A stretch of DNA of 24,932 nucleotides, from contig JAYWFU010000054.1 in assembly GCA_043778625.1 (NCBI GenBank), forward strand, positions 1-24,932, given 5' to 3'. Shown one piece after another: positions 1 through 10,069 of this stretch. The notes below the pieces were generated by a model. That model worked only from the letters and a program-made list of their open reading frames with translations. It had not been told where the DNA came from and did not search any database. Origin of the DNA: JACMRI01 sp043778625. Lineage in GTDB: Bacteria > Bacteroidota > Bacteroidia > UBA4408. Every line of letters starts with the position of its first letter. The stretch's first letter is position 1. The translations under genes were made by a program, and so were the position numbers.

Positions 1-73
1 AAACGTCCCTTCGATGAAAAACTCAGGGAACTAGCGGTTGTGTAATAGTTGTAATGCTATGCGTTGTCAATTA

Positions 74-105
74 TTGTAGTTTATTCATTAATTTAATTAC
101 ATTTA
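74..105 (+). promoter_or_regulatory. Candidate Bacteroidota-type promoter for the T9SS cargo operon
   Basis: The octamer TACATTTA at 98-105 matches the Bacteroidota -7 consensus TAnnTTTG in seven of eight positions. An ATTG at 73-76 lies 21 nt upstream, within the usual spacing for the -33 TTTG element. The first start codon follows 24 nt later. The region is AT-rich, so a chance match is quite possible. Confidence 0.3.
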
Positions 106-129
106 TATTGAATTAAAAATACAAGTATT

Positions 130-3100
130 ATGATAACAACAGCCCAACCAAGTGTAATATCAAGCGCAGCGACAACACATAGTGTTGTTAAGCAACTAAC
201 CCTACACACACTAACCCTGTGTGCCTTAGTAAGCCTTACGGCAATAGCCAATGCGCAAAACTATTTTAGCCGAGGGCTTAACACGAGTACTAAATCGTTT
301 ATGCAAATAAAACGTGAAGCCGACAGCCTTTATGCCATAAGTAGTGCTGCCAATGGTGGCGTAGCCACCAAAGAAGAAAAAAATTATCGCCGTTGGGAAA
401 ACGATGTTATGTCGCGTTGCTTATATCCTACAGCACCTGTAGGCGGGAGTGTATTAGGCGCTAAAGCTTATGTGCGTAATAATTTTTACACTACTACCAC
501 AGGTGGTATAACTACTGCAAGTGTGGCAAATACACTATGTGCTACAGGCCCTGCCGAAAGTGTATGGCGTAACATAGGCGAAAATCCTATAGTAGATAGT
601 ACGCTACAAAAAATAGGTATTATAATAAGCGTAGCAGTACATCCTACTAACAATAACATTATATATGCCGGTACAGGTAGCAGTGGTATATTTAAAACAA
701 TTGATGGTGGACTTAACTGGGTAAATATTACTGACGGACTTGGTATTACAGGGCTTGGAGTAAAATCAATAGCTATTAATCCCAAAAACCCTAACATACT
801 ACTAGCAGGTACAGGAACTACTTCTTATGGGGCATCGTTACAGTTTGATAGTCCTTATAGTTTTATAGAGGGAATAGGGGTTATAAAAAGTACTGATGGT
901 GGATTAACTTGGGTAACCACTTCTATAGCAAGTAGCCCTGATTTTCATTATAATATAGAGGCTATTAGATATAATCCTGTTGATACTAATATCGCTTATG
1001 CGGTAGGCGATAGATATATTTATAAAAGTACTAATAGTGGAACTAATTGGAGTATTGTATACAATAATACTACTAATGCCACTCAGCACGTTCATTTTAG
1101 CGATTTAGAAATAAGCCTTGCTAATACTAGTACTATTTATGCTTCTACCTATGCAAATGATTCTATTAACGTAGCACAATTTTATGTTTCTAACAATGCT
1201 GGCGCATCGTGGACTAAAGCCCCTTTAGGTTTTTCGGGGCTTAATGGTTTAGTTATGGCTATTGACGTTACACCTGCTGAGCCTAATGCAGTGTATGCAT
1301 TACAGGTAGCCTATACTATAACTAAAATAGGCACAGCTAAATATGTCTACGAAAAACACTTTGTATTTAAGTCTATTGATAATGGCGTGCATTGGCGTTT
1401 ACTTAATTCTACTGTCCCCACTCGCTATTTTGATCCCACCTCAACCAATAATTTTAATTTTGGATATTGGAAGCACGAGTTTGAGGTGTCTAATAAAGAC
1501 ACCGTAACCATGTACATGGGAGGAGACAACTTTGTAAAAACTACTAATAGGGGGGGTACTTGGGTTGTACCAAGTTCTTACACTTATACTCCAACAACTC
1601 CAGCGAGTACTAGCACACATGCTGATATACGAGCGTTTTTTCAATTACCTACTTTGGCAGGGCAAGATGTGTTGTATATGGGAGACGATGGCGGTATAGC
1701 TAAAACTACTAATAGTGCAATATCATTTAAAAACCTTAACGGTAACGGACTAAGTATAGGGGAAGCCTATAGTGTAGGGGTGTTTGCTAATAGCGATAAC
1801 ATAACTGTAGGTTTGCAAGATAATGGCACTAAACTTAAAGATAGCAAAACTTCGCCTTGGAAAAATGTAGTTGGTGGAGATGGTGGATGGACAGATGTAA
1901 ACAGTACTTACGACAGTATTACCTATGCACAATCTAATAGAGCCAAACTTATTTCGCGCAACGGAGGAAAAACATTTTCTACTATGTGGACAGATAGCAA
2001 CTGGCTATTTTATGCTAACGATAATTGCCCTGACCCTAATAATTCCAATATAATATGGAACTCTAAAGCAACAAAAAAGAAATACACCTATAATATTACA
2101 AACAATATAATTACGCTCAAAGATACTTCAATTAACCCTATGCGTATCGAAGCTTTTGAAGTAGCGCGTGCTAATAGCAATGTTATATACGCTTCGCATT
2201 GGAGTCCAACTTGGGGAGCATACCCTAATCCTTATACGCTAGAGCGGTCAATGGATGGTGGAGCTACCTGGACTGACTTATCCTTTAACCCTGGTGGTAT
2301 AAAAGGAGTATGTATCTACTCCGTTATTACGGATTTAGAAACTGACCCTACCGATGCCAACATAGTATTTGCTAGTGCCGCAGGTTACGATAAAAATGGG
2401 CAATACCGTGTATTAATGTCCACCAACGCAGGAGCTAGTTGGGCTGATATTTCCAACGGACTTACGGGTATGCCTGTTAACCAATTAGTATATCAAAAAA
2501 ATGGCTACTTATATGCCGCTACTGATGCGGGCGTGTATTACTACAAAAACGGAACGTGGCAGTGTTTTAACAACGGTTTGCCCCCTACCATAGTACGCAA
2601 AATACGCATTAACCCTTGCCAAAACACTATTACTGCCGCTACCTATGGCCGCGGTATATGGCAAGCTACGCTTGCCAATACGCCGGCTATACACCTTAAT
2701 GCCAATACTACTGTGCCACTAGGCACGAGTATAGTGTACAATAACGATGTAATAGTAGATTCGGCCATTACCTATACCGTAAAAGGCACAGTAGCCTTTG
2801 CTAAGGATAAGCTACTTATTGTAAAACGTGGTGCAAAGTTGGTAGTAGATGGCGGCACGCTTACCAATAGTTGCAATAACCTATGGGCAGGCGTGCAATT
2901 GCAAGGTACTGGCACACAACCACAAACCATAGCCGCTAACGGCCTATGCCCTTATCAAGCAATGGCGCAACTTATTAATGGTGCTACTGTACAAAACGCT
3001 AACGACGCCCTTACCTTTGGCGTAACCGATGCCGTAGGCAATATCGACTACAATTCGTTTGGCGGAATATGCTATGCCACCAACGCTAAGTTTGTAAACA

Positions 3101-5238
3101 ATAAGCGCGACGTACAGCTACTAAGCTACCCTAATTACAATAACAAAACGTATTTCGACCTATGTACATTTGAGGTTAACCGTACCCTTAACACCGCCGT
3201 AAACCCTACCAATAGGGTTACTATGTGGAATGTTAAAAACATTAATTTTAGAGGCTGTGTAGTTAAAAACACCTCAGCCTACCCATCTAACGCCAAGGGA
3301 CGTGGCTTGTACAGCATTGATGCCCAATACACCATAACCGATTATGTAGGTGCTACTACTACCCCTAGCAGTATAAATAATTGGGACTATGGCATAGTAT
3401 CCGAAAACACTAACCCCTTAATGGTAGCCACTATAACCAATGTACAGTTTGCCAACAATGGGTTTGGCGCAGCCAAACTCAAGGGGATAAACTACCCAGT
3501 GTTTAATGGTTGCACGGTGGATGTAGGCGGCGAGTTTCACTCGTGGGGGTTATACCTTGAAGCCTGCAAATACTACAAAATACAAAACAATACCTTTAGC
3601 ACCACCCACGCAGGCTACACAGGCATATATGCCTTAAATAGTGGCGCAGGCTTGCACCAAATATACCGCAACACGTTTAACAACCTAACGGCAGGCATAA
3701 CCCCGCTGGACGACAACAGCGGAACCACCAACACTACCGATGGGCTTAAAATAAACTGCAATGTGTTTACCGCCAACCAGTACGACATAGCCGTAATGCC
3801 ATCGTTAACAGGCAATGCAACTTCTATTGCAACTACACAAGGTAGCATTATAGGAAGCTCAAATAATTTTAGTTTGGTTCGTAACGCTTATTCTGCTACC
3901 TGTGGTAACGAAAGTAAGTTTTATGTAGATGGTTCTAGCAAACAAATAGTACACGGCTCCTATACTGGCGCTAGTTACTCACCCTTACCACAACCTAGCT
4001 GTAGCGATTTAGTTGTAAATGTTCAAACAAAGGTTGCCACTTATTCCGCACAAGACTGCCCTAATGCATTAGGCCCACCTTGCACTACCTGCAAAGTTAA
4101 TCCTAATGCACCATTATTAGCGGCTAAGCAAGAGCTAAAAACATTGCAAGCTAATTATAACGCAGTGTTGGACGGTGGTAGCACCACCACACTAACCACC
4201 ACTGTGCAACAAAGCACTAACGCCAACAGCTTAAGCACCACACTTAGTGCCAAAGGACTACTGTTAACTGATAGTGTGCTACTAGCCTACATTACCAAAA
4301 GCCCAACCCCGCCTGCAGGGCACATTAAGGCAGTGGCAGTAGCTAACTCGCCACTAAGCCCTACCGTGCTTGCAGCTGTGCAACAGCTTAACCTACCCAA
4401 AGGCATACAGCAACAAATAGATAGCGCACAAACGGGGCTATCGTTGCGCGATGGCGCATTAGCCCAAATAAACCTAGCTGCCCACGAGGTACAAAGCCTA
4501 GTATCGCTAAAAATTAGCAACTACCTACGCGACACCCTTAACACTGCCCTAGCTATTGATTCAGTAATAGCTACCATTACCACCGAGGGGCGTAGTGCCA
4601 CCGCTACTGAGGCCATACAAGCCCACTTGCACAAGGGCAACTATGCGCTAGCTAACCAACTACTAACCACGCAGGAGCTAAAGCAAGGCGTTAACGATGC
4701 CTGCACCCTATTACGTGCCCAAACCCAATGGCAACAGCGCCCACAGGGTGCTAAAATTTTGGTGCAGGACAAAACCATGTTAGCTAAGCTTACCGCCATA
4801 GCCACTAACTACAGCCACCCGATGTATGCCCAAGCGCAAACTATGCTTACCCTTGCACAAGGGGCTAACTACGCTACGCTTACCCGCTTGCCTTCGGTAA
4901 GTGTAGGCAGTACGCACCGTGTGGCTAATACGGTAGCTAATATTGATAGCCTAACTACGCAAACAACTATTAACGTAGCTAGTGGCGAAAAACTGTTATT
5001 TACCACATACCCTAATCCTGCTAAGAGCGAGGTTAATTTTAGCTTACAAGGCACTAATGATTGTAACTACACACTAGTAATAACTAACATCTACGGACTA
5101 GTTATAGATAGGCTAAGCTTAACTGAAAATAGTACTACACATTATGCTACCCAACATCTAATTAACGGATTATATTTTGTTAAATTGTATTGTAACGGAG
5201 CGGTAATAAGCGAGCAAAAATTAATAGTACTTAAATAA
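130..5238 (+). CDS. Giant secreted T9SS cargo: Asp-box (BNR/sortilin-like) propeller, beta-helix, C-terminal sorting domain
   Basis: A 1702-residue protein, not assignable to a named gene. A long N-region precedes a hydrophobic signal segment (about residues 20-42, ending ANA-Q). Residues about 155-850 carry many Asp-box motifs of the S/T-x-D/N-x-G-x-T-W type (for example near 190, 255, 300, 415, 470, 708 and 763), as in sortilin/BNR beta-propellers. Residues about 870-1290 are rich in short beta-strand-like repeats with N and G turns, suggesting a right-handed beta-helix. Residues about 1330-1600 are predicted helical and rich in A, L and Q. The last 80 residues begin with YPNP and end in a typical type A T9SS sorting domain, which implies export across the outer membrane and surface attachment or release. 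It is first in a four-gene run with 10-13 nt gaps. The ligand or substrate is unknown. The propeller part looks more AT-rich than the beta-helix part. Confidence 0.85.
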   Translation: MITTAQPSVISSAATTHSVVKQLTLHTLTLCALVSLTAIANAQNYFSRGLNTSTKSFMQIKREADSLYAISSAANGGVATKEEKNYRRWENDVMSRCLYPTAPVGGSVLGAKAYVRNNFYTTTTGGITTASVANTLCATGPAESVWRNIGENPIVDSTLQKIGIIISVAVHPTNNNIIYAGTGSSGIFKTIDGGLNWVNITDGLGITGLGVKSIAINPKNPNILLAGTGTTSYGASLQFDSPYSFIEGIGVIKSTDGGLTWVTTSIASSPDFHYNIEAIRYNPVDTNIAYAVGDRYIYKSTNSGTNWSIVYNNTTNATQHVHFSDLEISLANTSTIYASTYANDSINVAQFYVSNNAGASWTKAPLGFSGLNGLVMAIDVTPAEPNAVYALQVAYTITKIGTAKYVYEKHFVFKSIDNGVHWRLLNSTVPTRYFDPTSTNNFNFGYWKHEFEVSNKDTVTMYMGGDNFVKTTNRGGTWVVPSSYTYTPTTPASTSTHADIRAFFQLPTLAGQDVLYMGDDGGIAKTTNSAISFKNLNGNGLSIGEAYSVGVFANSDNITVGLQDNGTKLKDSKTSPWKNVVGGDGGWTDVNSTYDSITYAQSNRAKLISRNGGKTFSTMWTDSNWLFYANDNCPDPNNSNIIWNSKATKKKYTYNITNNIITLKDTSINPMRIEAFEVARANSNVIYASHWSPTWGAYPNPYTLERSMDGGATWTDLSFNPGGIKGVCIYSVITDLETDPTDANIVFASAAGYDKNGQYRVLMSTNAGASWADISNGLTGMPVNQLVYQKNGYLYAATDAGVYYYKNGTWQCFNNGLPPTIVRKIRINPCQNTITAATYGRGIWQATLANTPAIHLNANTTVPLGTSIVYNNDVIVDSAITYTVKGTVAFAKDKLLIVKRGAKLVVDGGTLTNSCNNLWAGVQLQGTGTQPQTIAANGLCPYQAMAQLINGATVQNANDALTFGVTDAVGNIDYNSFGGICYATNAKFVNNKRDVQLLSYPNYNNKTYFDLCTFEVNRTLNTAVNPTNRVTMWNVKNINFRGCVVKNTSAYPSNAKGRGLYSIDAQYTITDYVGATTTPSSINNWDYGIVSENTNPLMVATITNVQFANNGFGAAKLKGINYPVFNGCTVDVGGEFHSWGLYLEACKYYKIQNNTFSTTHAGYTGIYALNSGAGLHQIYRNTFNNLTAGITPLDDNSGTTNTTDGLKINCNVFTANQYDIAVMPSLTGNATSIATTQGSIIGSSNNFSLVRNAYSATCGNESKFYVDGSSKQIVHGSYTGASYSPLPQPSCSDLVVNVQTKVATYSAQDCPNALGPPCTTCKVNPNAPLLAAKQELKTLQANYNAVLDGGSTTTLTTTVQQSTNANSLSTTLSAKGLLLTDSVLLAYITKSPTPPAGHIKAVAVANSPLSPTVLAAVQQLNLPKGIQQQIDSAQTGLSLRDGALAQINLAAHEVQSLVSLKISNYLRDTLNTALAIDSVIATITTEGRSATATEAIQAHLHKGNYALANQLLTTQELKQGVNDACTLLRAQTQWQQRPQGAKILVQDKTMLAKLTAIATNYSHPMYAQAQTMLTLAQGANYATLTRLPSVSVGSTHRVANTVANIDSLTTQTTINVASGEKLLFTTYPNPAKSEVNFSLQGTNDCNYTLVITNIYGLVIDRLSLTENSTTHYATQHLINGLYFVKLYCNGAVISEQKLIVLK

Positions 5239-5248
5239 CTTTAAGATT

Positions 5249-6751
5249 ATGAAAGCGTTGTTAGCAATAGCGTTTAGTGTATTACTTAGTAATATACTAA
5301 ACGCTCAAGGATTTATCAAAAAAAACTATACTCAATATTATGAAGCCTATAGTTATGGAGTAGCGCAAACTAGCTATGGCTATATAATGGCAGGTGGAAT
5401 AACAGACACTTCCAGAAATGGCATTTATGGTTCTTTACCCTATACAGTAATGGGAGTAGATACGCTAGGTAACCAGTTATGGCTTAAAAACTATGGAGAT
5501 AGTTCCTCTAAAGTTTTTTTAGGTAGTGCTGATTATATAAAAAAAGTAGCTAATTATTATTATTCTGCCATAAGTAAAGACTATGGAAACAATGTTTGGT
5601 TTAGTTCTTTTTTAAAATTAGATGAGTGGGGGGATACCTTGTGGACTAAAGAGTATAAGGGAGATGCTGCAGATAGTATTTTAATTATTGATAATTTTAC
5701 CAAAACGTATTCGGGAGGCTTTATACTTGGTGGGAGAGTTTGGAATGCAAGTACTAGTATTGACTCCAAAGTTATTTTAATTAACATTGACTCATTAGGT
5801 ACTGTAGTTTGGAAAAAAAAGTATAATCTACTTACATCAATTGGTGGCGAATATATTTCATCGATAGTACAAGACTCAACAACTAGACAAATATTTTTTA
5901 CAGGTAGTAGAGGTTACACGGTATATAAGTCAGTGTTTTGCACAGTGGATAGTGCAGGAAACAACATAACTACTAAGTATATTAATGAACCGTACGGTGG
6001 TGAATTATTAACGATTAAACAATTACACGATGGTAACTTTATAGCAGCGGGTGCATATAATACGGCTAACAGTGTAGGAGGATTCGTAATGCGCAAATCT
6101 GCGTTACGGAAGTTAGATATAAACGGTAACACTTTATGGCATAAAGAATTTGGTGTAGAGGGTATTGGAAATAACTTTGCGTCAATAGAAGTGCTAGCGG
6201 GTGATACCTTAATCGTAGGAGGAAGTACTGATACTACTTATGCTAGAGGCTTGGGTTTTAATGATATGTTTCAATTATGCAAAATAGCTCCTAATGGTAC
6301 TATTATTTGGTGTACCCAAGTAGATATTAATCCACCCAATACTTATCAAGATGTTTATCACGGCTTAGGATTAGCAAAAAGTAGTGGTTATTTAATGACT
6401 GGTTACTTAACCAATTCTTCTCCCACTCCCTTTATCTTGGTTAAAACCGATGCCAACGGTTGCGTGCAAACCAACTGCCGTGCTACAGCACTAGCACAAG
6501 AGCAACCTAGTGTAGGGCTTGTGCTATACCCCAACCCAGCAAGTAATGAAATAAACATTACTTGCCCCAACTATGTAACTGATGCGCACATAGTATTTAC
6601 CAATGTATTAGGCGAAACAGTATTGCAAAGCAATTTAAAAACTGGAGTAACTACCTTAACTACACAAAGTGTAGCGCAGGGTTTTTATACCGCTACGGTA
6701 TATGTGCAGGGTAAAGCTACTGAACAATACAAAATAGTAATAAACAAATAA
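5249..6751 (+). CDS. Secreted T9SS-sorted propeller-like protein, copy 1 of a tandem pair
   Basis: A 500-residue protein with a signal peptide (about residues 1-19, ending LNA-Q) and a C-terminal T9SS sorting domain from about residue 424 (LYPNPASNEIN onward). The body has repeats of the form GG-F-I-L-GG, then D-x-x-G-x-x-x-W-x-K-x-Y (around residues 55-80, 120-140, 180-195, 290-305 and 345-360). This pattern is common in Bacteroidota surface proteins and suggests a beta-propeller. It starts 10 nt after the giant gene and is followed 12 nt later by a close paralogue, so the four genes are probably co-transcribed. The central part is very similar to the next gene at DNA level, but the last 65 residues after YPNPASNEIN are not. 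No enzymatic motif was recognised. Confidence 0.8.
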   Translation: MKALLAIAFSVLLSNILNAQGFIKKNYTQYYEAYSYGVAQTSYGYIMAGGITDTSRNGIYGSLPYTVMGVDTLGNQLWLKNYGDSSSKVFLGSADYIKKVANYYYSAISKDYGNNVWFSSFLKLDEWGDTLWTKEYKGDAADSILIIDNFTKTYSGGFILGGRVWNASTSIDSKVILINIDSLGTVVWKKKYNLLTSIGGEYISSIVQDSTTRQIFFTGSRGYTVYKSVFCTVDSAGNNITTKYINEPYGGELLTIKQLHDGNFIAAGAYNTANSVGGFVMRKSALRKLDINGNTLWHKEFGVEGIGNNFASIEVLAGDTLIVGGSTDTTYARGLGFNDMFQLCKIAPNGTIIWCTQVDINPPNTYQDVYHGLGLAKSSGYLMTGYLTNSSPTPFILVKTDANGCVQTNCRATALAQEQPSVGLVLYPNPASNEINITCPNYVTDAHIVFTNVLGETVLQSNLKTGVTTLTTQSVAQGFYTATVYVQGKATEQYKIVINK

Positions 6752-6763
6752 CTATTTATTATT

Positions 6764-8269
6764 ATGAAGAAGCTATATAGCACCTTCATAGTAGTAGTAC
6801 TTAGTGCTACCGCTATGGCGCAAGGGTTTGTAAATAAATATTACAGCACTCCAAATTTTGATGCCCAAAGCTACGATGTAGTTAGTACGAGTTATGGCTA
6901 CATTATGGCAGGTATATCTGTTGATACCATACATAAACCGAACGGTTATTTTACTTATACTGTTATGGGCATAGATACGTTAGGAAATAAACTGTTTCAA
7001 AAAAATTATGGAGATAGCTCTTATACAGTAGGGGCAGGTTGGGCTTCGCTAAAATATTTACAAAAAGTAGGTGAAAGCTATTATTCCGTAATTAATAAAA
7101 TCTATGGAAGCAATCCTTCTAACTCCTTTTTTAAACTAAACGAGTGGGGAGATACCCTATGGACCAGAGATTATATGGGCGATGCCGTAGATAGTATTTT
7201 AGTTATAGATAATTTTACCAAAACATACTCGGGAGGTTTTATACTTGGAGGCAGAGCTTGGAATGCAAACTCAAATAGTGGTGATGTTAAAGTTGTTTTA
7301 ATTAATATTGATTCATTAGGTACTGTAGTTTGGAAAAAAAAGTATAACTTACTTACTTCAATTGGTGCAGAAAGTATCTCGTCAATATTACAAGACTCTG
7401 TAACTAAAAAGATTTTTTTTATGGGATATAGAGGCTATACCGTGTATAAGTCAGTATTTTGCACAGTGGACAGCGCAGGTAACAATATAACTACTAAGTA
7501 TATTAATGAACCTTATGGAGGAGTACCTGGTAGTATTAAACAATTACACGACGGTAACTTTATAGTAGCAGGGTCGTACAACACTGCTAACAGTGTGGGA
7601 GGGTTTGTGATGCAAAAATCAACACTACGAAAGTTAGACGTACACGGCAATACTTTATGGCATAAAGAATTTGGTGCAGAGGGTGGTGTAAATGGCTCAG
7701 GTACTATTGAGGTGCTAGCTGGGGACACCTTAATAGTAGGAGGTGCTACAGATACCACATATGCTAAAGGCTTGGGTTTTAATGATATGTTTCAATTGTG
7801 CAAAATAGCCCCTAATGGCACTATTATTTGGTGTACCCAAGTAGATATCAATCCGCCTAATACCTGCCAAGATGTTTTTCATGGCTTAGCTTTGGCTAAA
7901 GATGGTGGTTATGTAATGACAGGCTTTTTTACTTGTGCCAGCCCCAATCCATTTTTGTTAATTAAACTAGACGCCAACGGTTGCGTGCAAACCAATTGCC
8001 GTGCTACAGCACTAGCAGAAGAGCAGCCTAGTGTAGAGTTTGTGCTATACCCCAACCCTGCAAGTAATGAAATAAACGTAAGCTACAACATCACAAGTGC
8101 CGCCACGCTTACACTCACTAACGTGCTAGGGCAAGTGGTACAAAGCATAGTATTAACCAGCCTGAGTACTACCATAAACGCCAACGCACTGCCCTGCGGG
8201 GTGTACATAGCTACGCTATACCCAACCAATGCCACAGTAACACAACAAAAAATAATTATATACCGTTAA
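6764..8269 (+). CDS. Secreted T9SS-sorted propeller-like protein, copy 2 of a tandem pair
   Basis: A 501-residue paralogue of the preceding gene with the same architecture: signal peptide (about 1-19, ending AMA-Q), W/G/D-rich propeller-like repeats, and a T9SS sorting domain from about residue 425. Long stretches of residues 150-420 are nearly identical between the two copies. From the YPNPASNEIN motif onward the sequence instead matches the next gene (309 residues), including the nucleotides just past the stop codon. That points to module exchange or gene conversion confined to the sorting domain. It lies 12 nt after copy 1 and 13 nt before the next gene. Function unknown; surface exposure is inferred from the sorting domain. 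Confidence 0.8.
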   Translation: MKKLYSTFIVVVLSATAMAQGFVNKYYSTPNFDAQSYDVVSTSYGYIMAGISVDTIHKPNGYFTYTVMGIDTLGNKLFQKNYGDSSYTVGAGWASLKYLQKVGESYYSVINKIYGSNPSNSFFKLNEWGDTLWTRDYMGDAVDSILVIDNFTKTYSGGFILGGRAWNANSNSGDVKVVLINIDSLGTVVWKKKYNLLTSIGAESISSILQDSVTKKIFFMGYRGYTVYKSVFCTVDSAGNNITTKYINEPYGGVPGSIKQLHDGNFIVAGSYNTANSVGGFVMQKSTLRKLDVHGNTLWHKEFGAEGGVNGSGTIEVLAGDTLIVGGATDTTYAKGLGFNDMFQLCKIAPNGTIIWCTQVDINPPNTCQDVFHGLALAKDGGYVMTGFFTCASPNPFLLIKLDANGCVQTNCRATALAEEQPSVEFVLYPNPASNEINVSYNITSAATLTLTNVLGQVVQSIVLTSLSTTINANALPCGVYIATLYPTNATVTQQKIIIYR

Positions 8270-8282
8270 ATAACTCAACGCC

Positions 8283-9212
8283 ATGAAAAATTTAATATTA
8301 CCCCTATTAGTTGTGTTAAGCACACTAACAAGTATAGCGCAACCTTACACTACTTATCGTAATGTGTATAATTTTAATGTAGGGGATGTGTTTGAATACA
8401 CACGAACTGGCTATACTTTACAGCCAAGTTTAGGCGATTTACAACGCTTTGAAATAATTAATAAAACTTATACTAATGACTCAACTGTACAATATGGGCG
8501 TAAATATTATTATATACAAGAGTATTTAGTACAAACAGGAACTTGGCCTCCTGTAATCACAAAAAAAGCTTATACTACGGGTACAAACGTGGTAACTTAC
8601 ACTAATTTGAATGATACCGTGGCATTGCCCTCTCGTAACATTGCGTGTGATAGCACTACATCATCTAACCATACCGAGAGCGTTTATTTTGACTCCTCTT
8701 ATTGCTCTATTGGCTATAAACATAGTATAAGCAATGAGTCAGCATCGTACCCATGCTTAGTTCCTTATGACGCAAAAAGTGAGGTGTCAATATTTGTAAA
8801 CGAACTTGGTTGTGTTAAGTGGGCATTAAATGGTACAGATTCTGGGCATAACATTAGTAAATCTACTGAGTTGTACCATTACATTAAAACGGACTCATTA
8901 GGCACTACTACGTGCGGAGTGACTGATACTTCCTTTAATTATTTTACTGTAAATTTAAACGAGCAAGCGCAAAACAGTGTATTTACAGCTTACCCCAACC
9001 CTGCAAGTAATGAAATGAACATAAGCTACAACGGCACAGGTGCCGCCACGCTTACACTCACTAACGTGCTAGGGCAAGTGGTACAAAGCATAGTATTAAC
9101 CAACCCGAGTACTACTATTAATACAAGCGCACTGCCTAGTGGAGTATATATAGCTACGCTATACCCAACCAACGCCTCAGTAACACAACAAAAAATAAGT
9201 ATACACCGTTAA
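8283..9212 (+). CDS. Small secreted protein with T9SS sorting domain, unknown N-terminal part
   Basis: A 309-residue protein with a signal peptide (about residues 1-19, ending SIA-Q) and a T9SS sorting domain from about residue 234 (AYPNPASNEMN). Residues 20-230 are rich in Y, T and N, contain several cysteines and match no family I recognise. They open with a GDVFEY segment that often begins beta-sandwich lipocalin-like folds in Bacteroidota, but that is weak. It is the last gene of the four-gene cargo run. The final 220 nt, running past the stop codon, closely match the end of the preceding gene while the N-terminal parts are unrelated. Confidence 0.75.
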   Translation: MKNLILPLLVVLSTLTSIAQPYTTYRNVYNFNVGDVFEYTRTGYTLQPSLGDLQRFEIINKTYTNDSTVQYGRKYYYIQEYLVQTGTWPPVITKKAYTTGTNVVTYTNLNDTVALPSRNIACDSTTSSNHTESVYFDSSYCSIGYKHSISNESASYPCLVPYDAKSEVSIFVNELGCVKWALNGTDSGHNISKSTELYHYIKTDSLGTTTCGVTDTSFNYFTVNLNEQAQNSVFTAYPNPASNEMNISYNGTGAATLTLTNVLGQVVQSIVLTNPSTTINTSALPSGVYIATLYPTNASVTQQKISIHR

Positions 9213-9219
9213 ATAACCC

Positions 9220-9254
9220 AACGCTATACAAACACTATTAACTACAATAGCGTT
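9220..9254 (+). terminator. Candidate hairpin after the T9SS cargo run
   Basis: AACGCTAT at 9220-9227 and ATAGCGTT at 9247-9254 form a perfect 8-bp inverted repeat with a 19-nt loop, starting 8 nt after the last stop. No U-run follows directly; T-rich sequence appears at about 9286-9291, next to a second small hairpin (ATACG/CGTAT, 9294-9308). It may terminate the cargo operon or separate it from the convergent carbonic anhydrase gene. Confidence 0.35.
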
Positions 9255-9314
9255 ATGCACTACTCAATATAAAATTTAAAGGGGATTGTTTTTATACGAA
9301 AGCCGTATTATTTA

Positions 9315-9953
9315 TTATTCAAAATCTAATTGATACACGTCGTCTAAATCGGTATTGCAACTAAAGTTTACATTCAAATCAGTTACGTAACCTGAGTTTA
9401 AACCATATACCCAACCGTGTAAGGTTAACTCTTGCCCACGCCCCCATGCTGCTTGCACAATTGATGTTTTGGCAAGGTCGTACACTTGTTCTTTTACATT
9501 AAGTTCTACAAATTTATTAAAACGTTCCGTTTCGTCTTTAATAGCATCAAGTTCTACGTGATTAAAACGATACACATCTTTAATATGGCGTATCCAGTTA
9601 TCAATAATACCTATGGAATCGCTACCCATAGCGGCTTTAACTCCTCCGCAACCATAATGCCCACACACTATTACGTGTTTTACTTTAAGAGCGTTTACAG
9701 CATAATCAAGCACACTTAACATATTCATATCAGTATGAATAACCATGTTAGCAATATTGCGGTGCACAAATACTTCGCCTGGTTGTGCGCCTATAATTTC
9801 ATTAGCGGGTACACGGCTATCGGAGCACCCAATCCATAACAGAGGTGGTTGTTGGCCTACGGCAAGATCTTTAAAATAGTCTTGGTCAATAGCTAGTTTG
9901 CTTTGCACCCAAACTTTATTATTATCAATTATTTTTTTGTAAAAATCGCTCAT
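9315..9953 (-). CDS. can: Beta-class (type II) carbonic anhydrase
   Basis: A 212-residue cytoplasmic zinc enzyme that interconverts CO2 and bicarbonate. Visible zinc ligands are Cys43 (in GCSDSRVP), His99 and Cys102 (in CGHYGCGG); Asp45-Arg47 form the catalytic dyad. Trp40, Arg65 and Tyr183 sit where E. coli Can and Haemophilus HICA have the residues of the non-catalytic bicarbonate pocket. This suggests a type II enzyme that is switched off by low bicarbonate and low pH. The length fits the family. It is transcribed alone, divergently from the oxidoreductase at 10114 and convergently with the cargo genes. The ATG at 9953 starts right at the conserved N-terminal helix. Confidence 0.93.
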   Translation of the reverse strand: MSDFYKKIIDNNKVWVQSKLAIDQDYFKDLAVGQQPPLLWIGCSDSRVPANEIIGAQPGEVFVHRNIANMVIHTDMNMLSVLDYAVNALKVKHVIVCGHYGCGGVKAAMGSDSIGIIDNWIRHIKDVYRFNHVELDAIKDETERFNKFVELNVKEQVYDLAKTSIVQAAWGRGQELTLHGWVYGLNSGYVTDLNVNFSCNTDLDDVYQLDFE

Positions 9954-10069
9954 TTTGTAGCTACGTTAGTTTACTATTATGGGTATAAACATAGCCTTAA
10001 AAATTAAAGTAAACAAGACACTGTGCAAAAGTTATAAGTGGGGTTAGGGTAATTGGCTACTGTTAGGTT

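Noticed and set aside
486..797. Minus-strand 103-codon frame inside the giant gene
   Set aside because: It is antisense to the well-supported Asp-box region and shows no independent coding signal.
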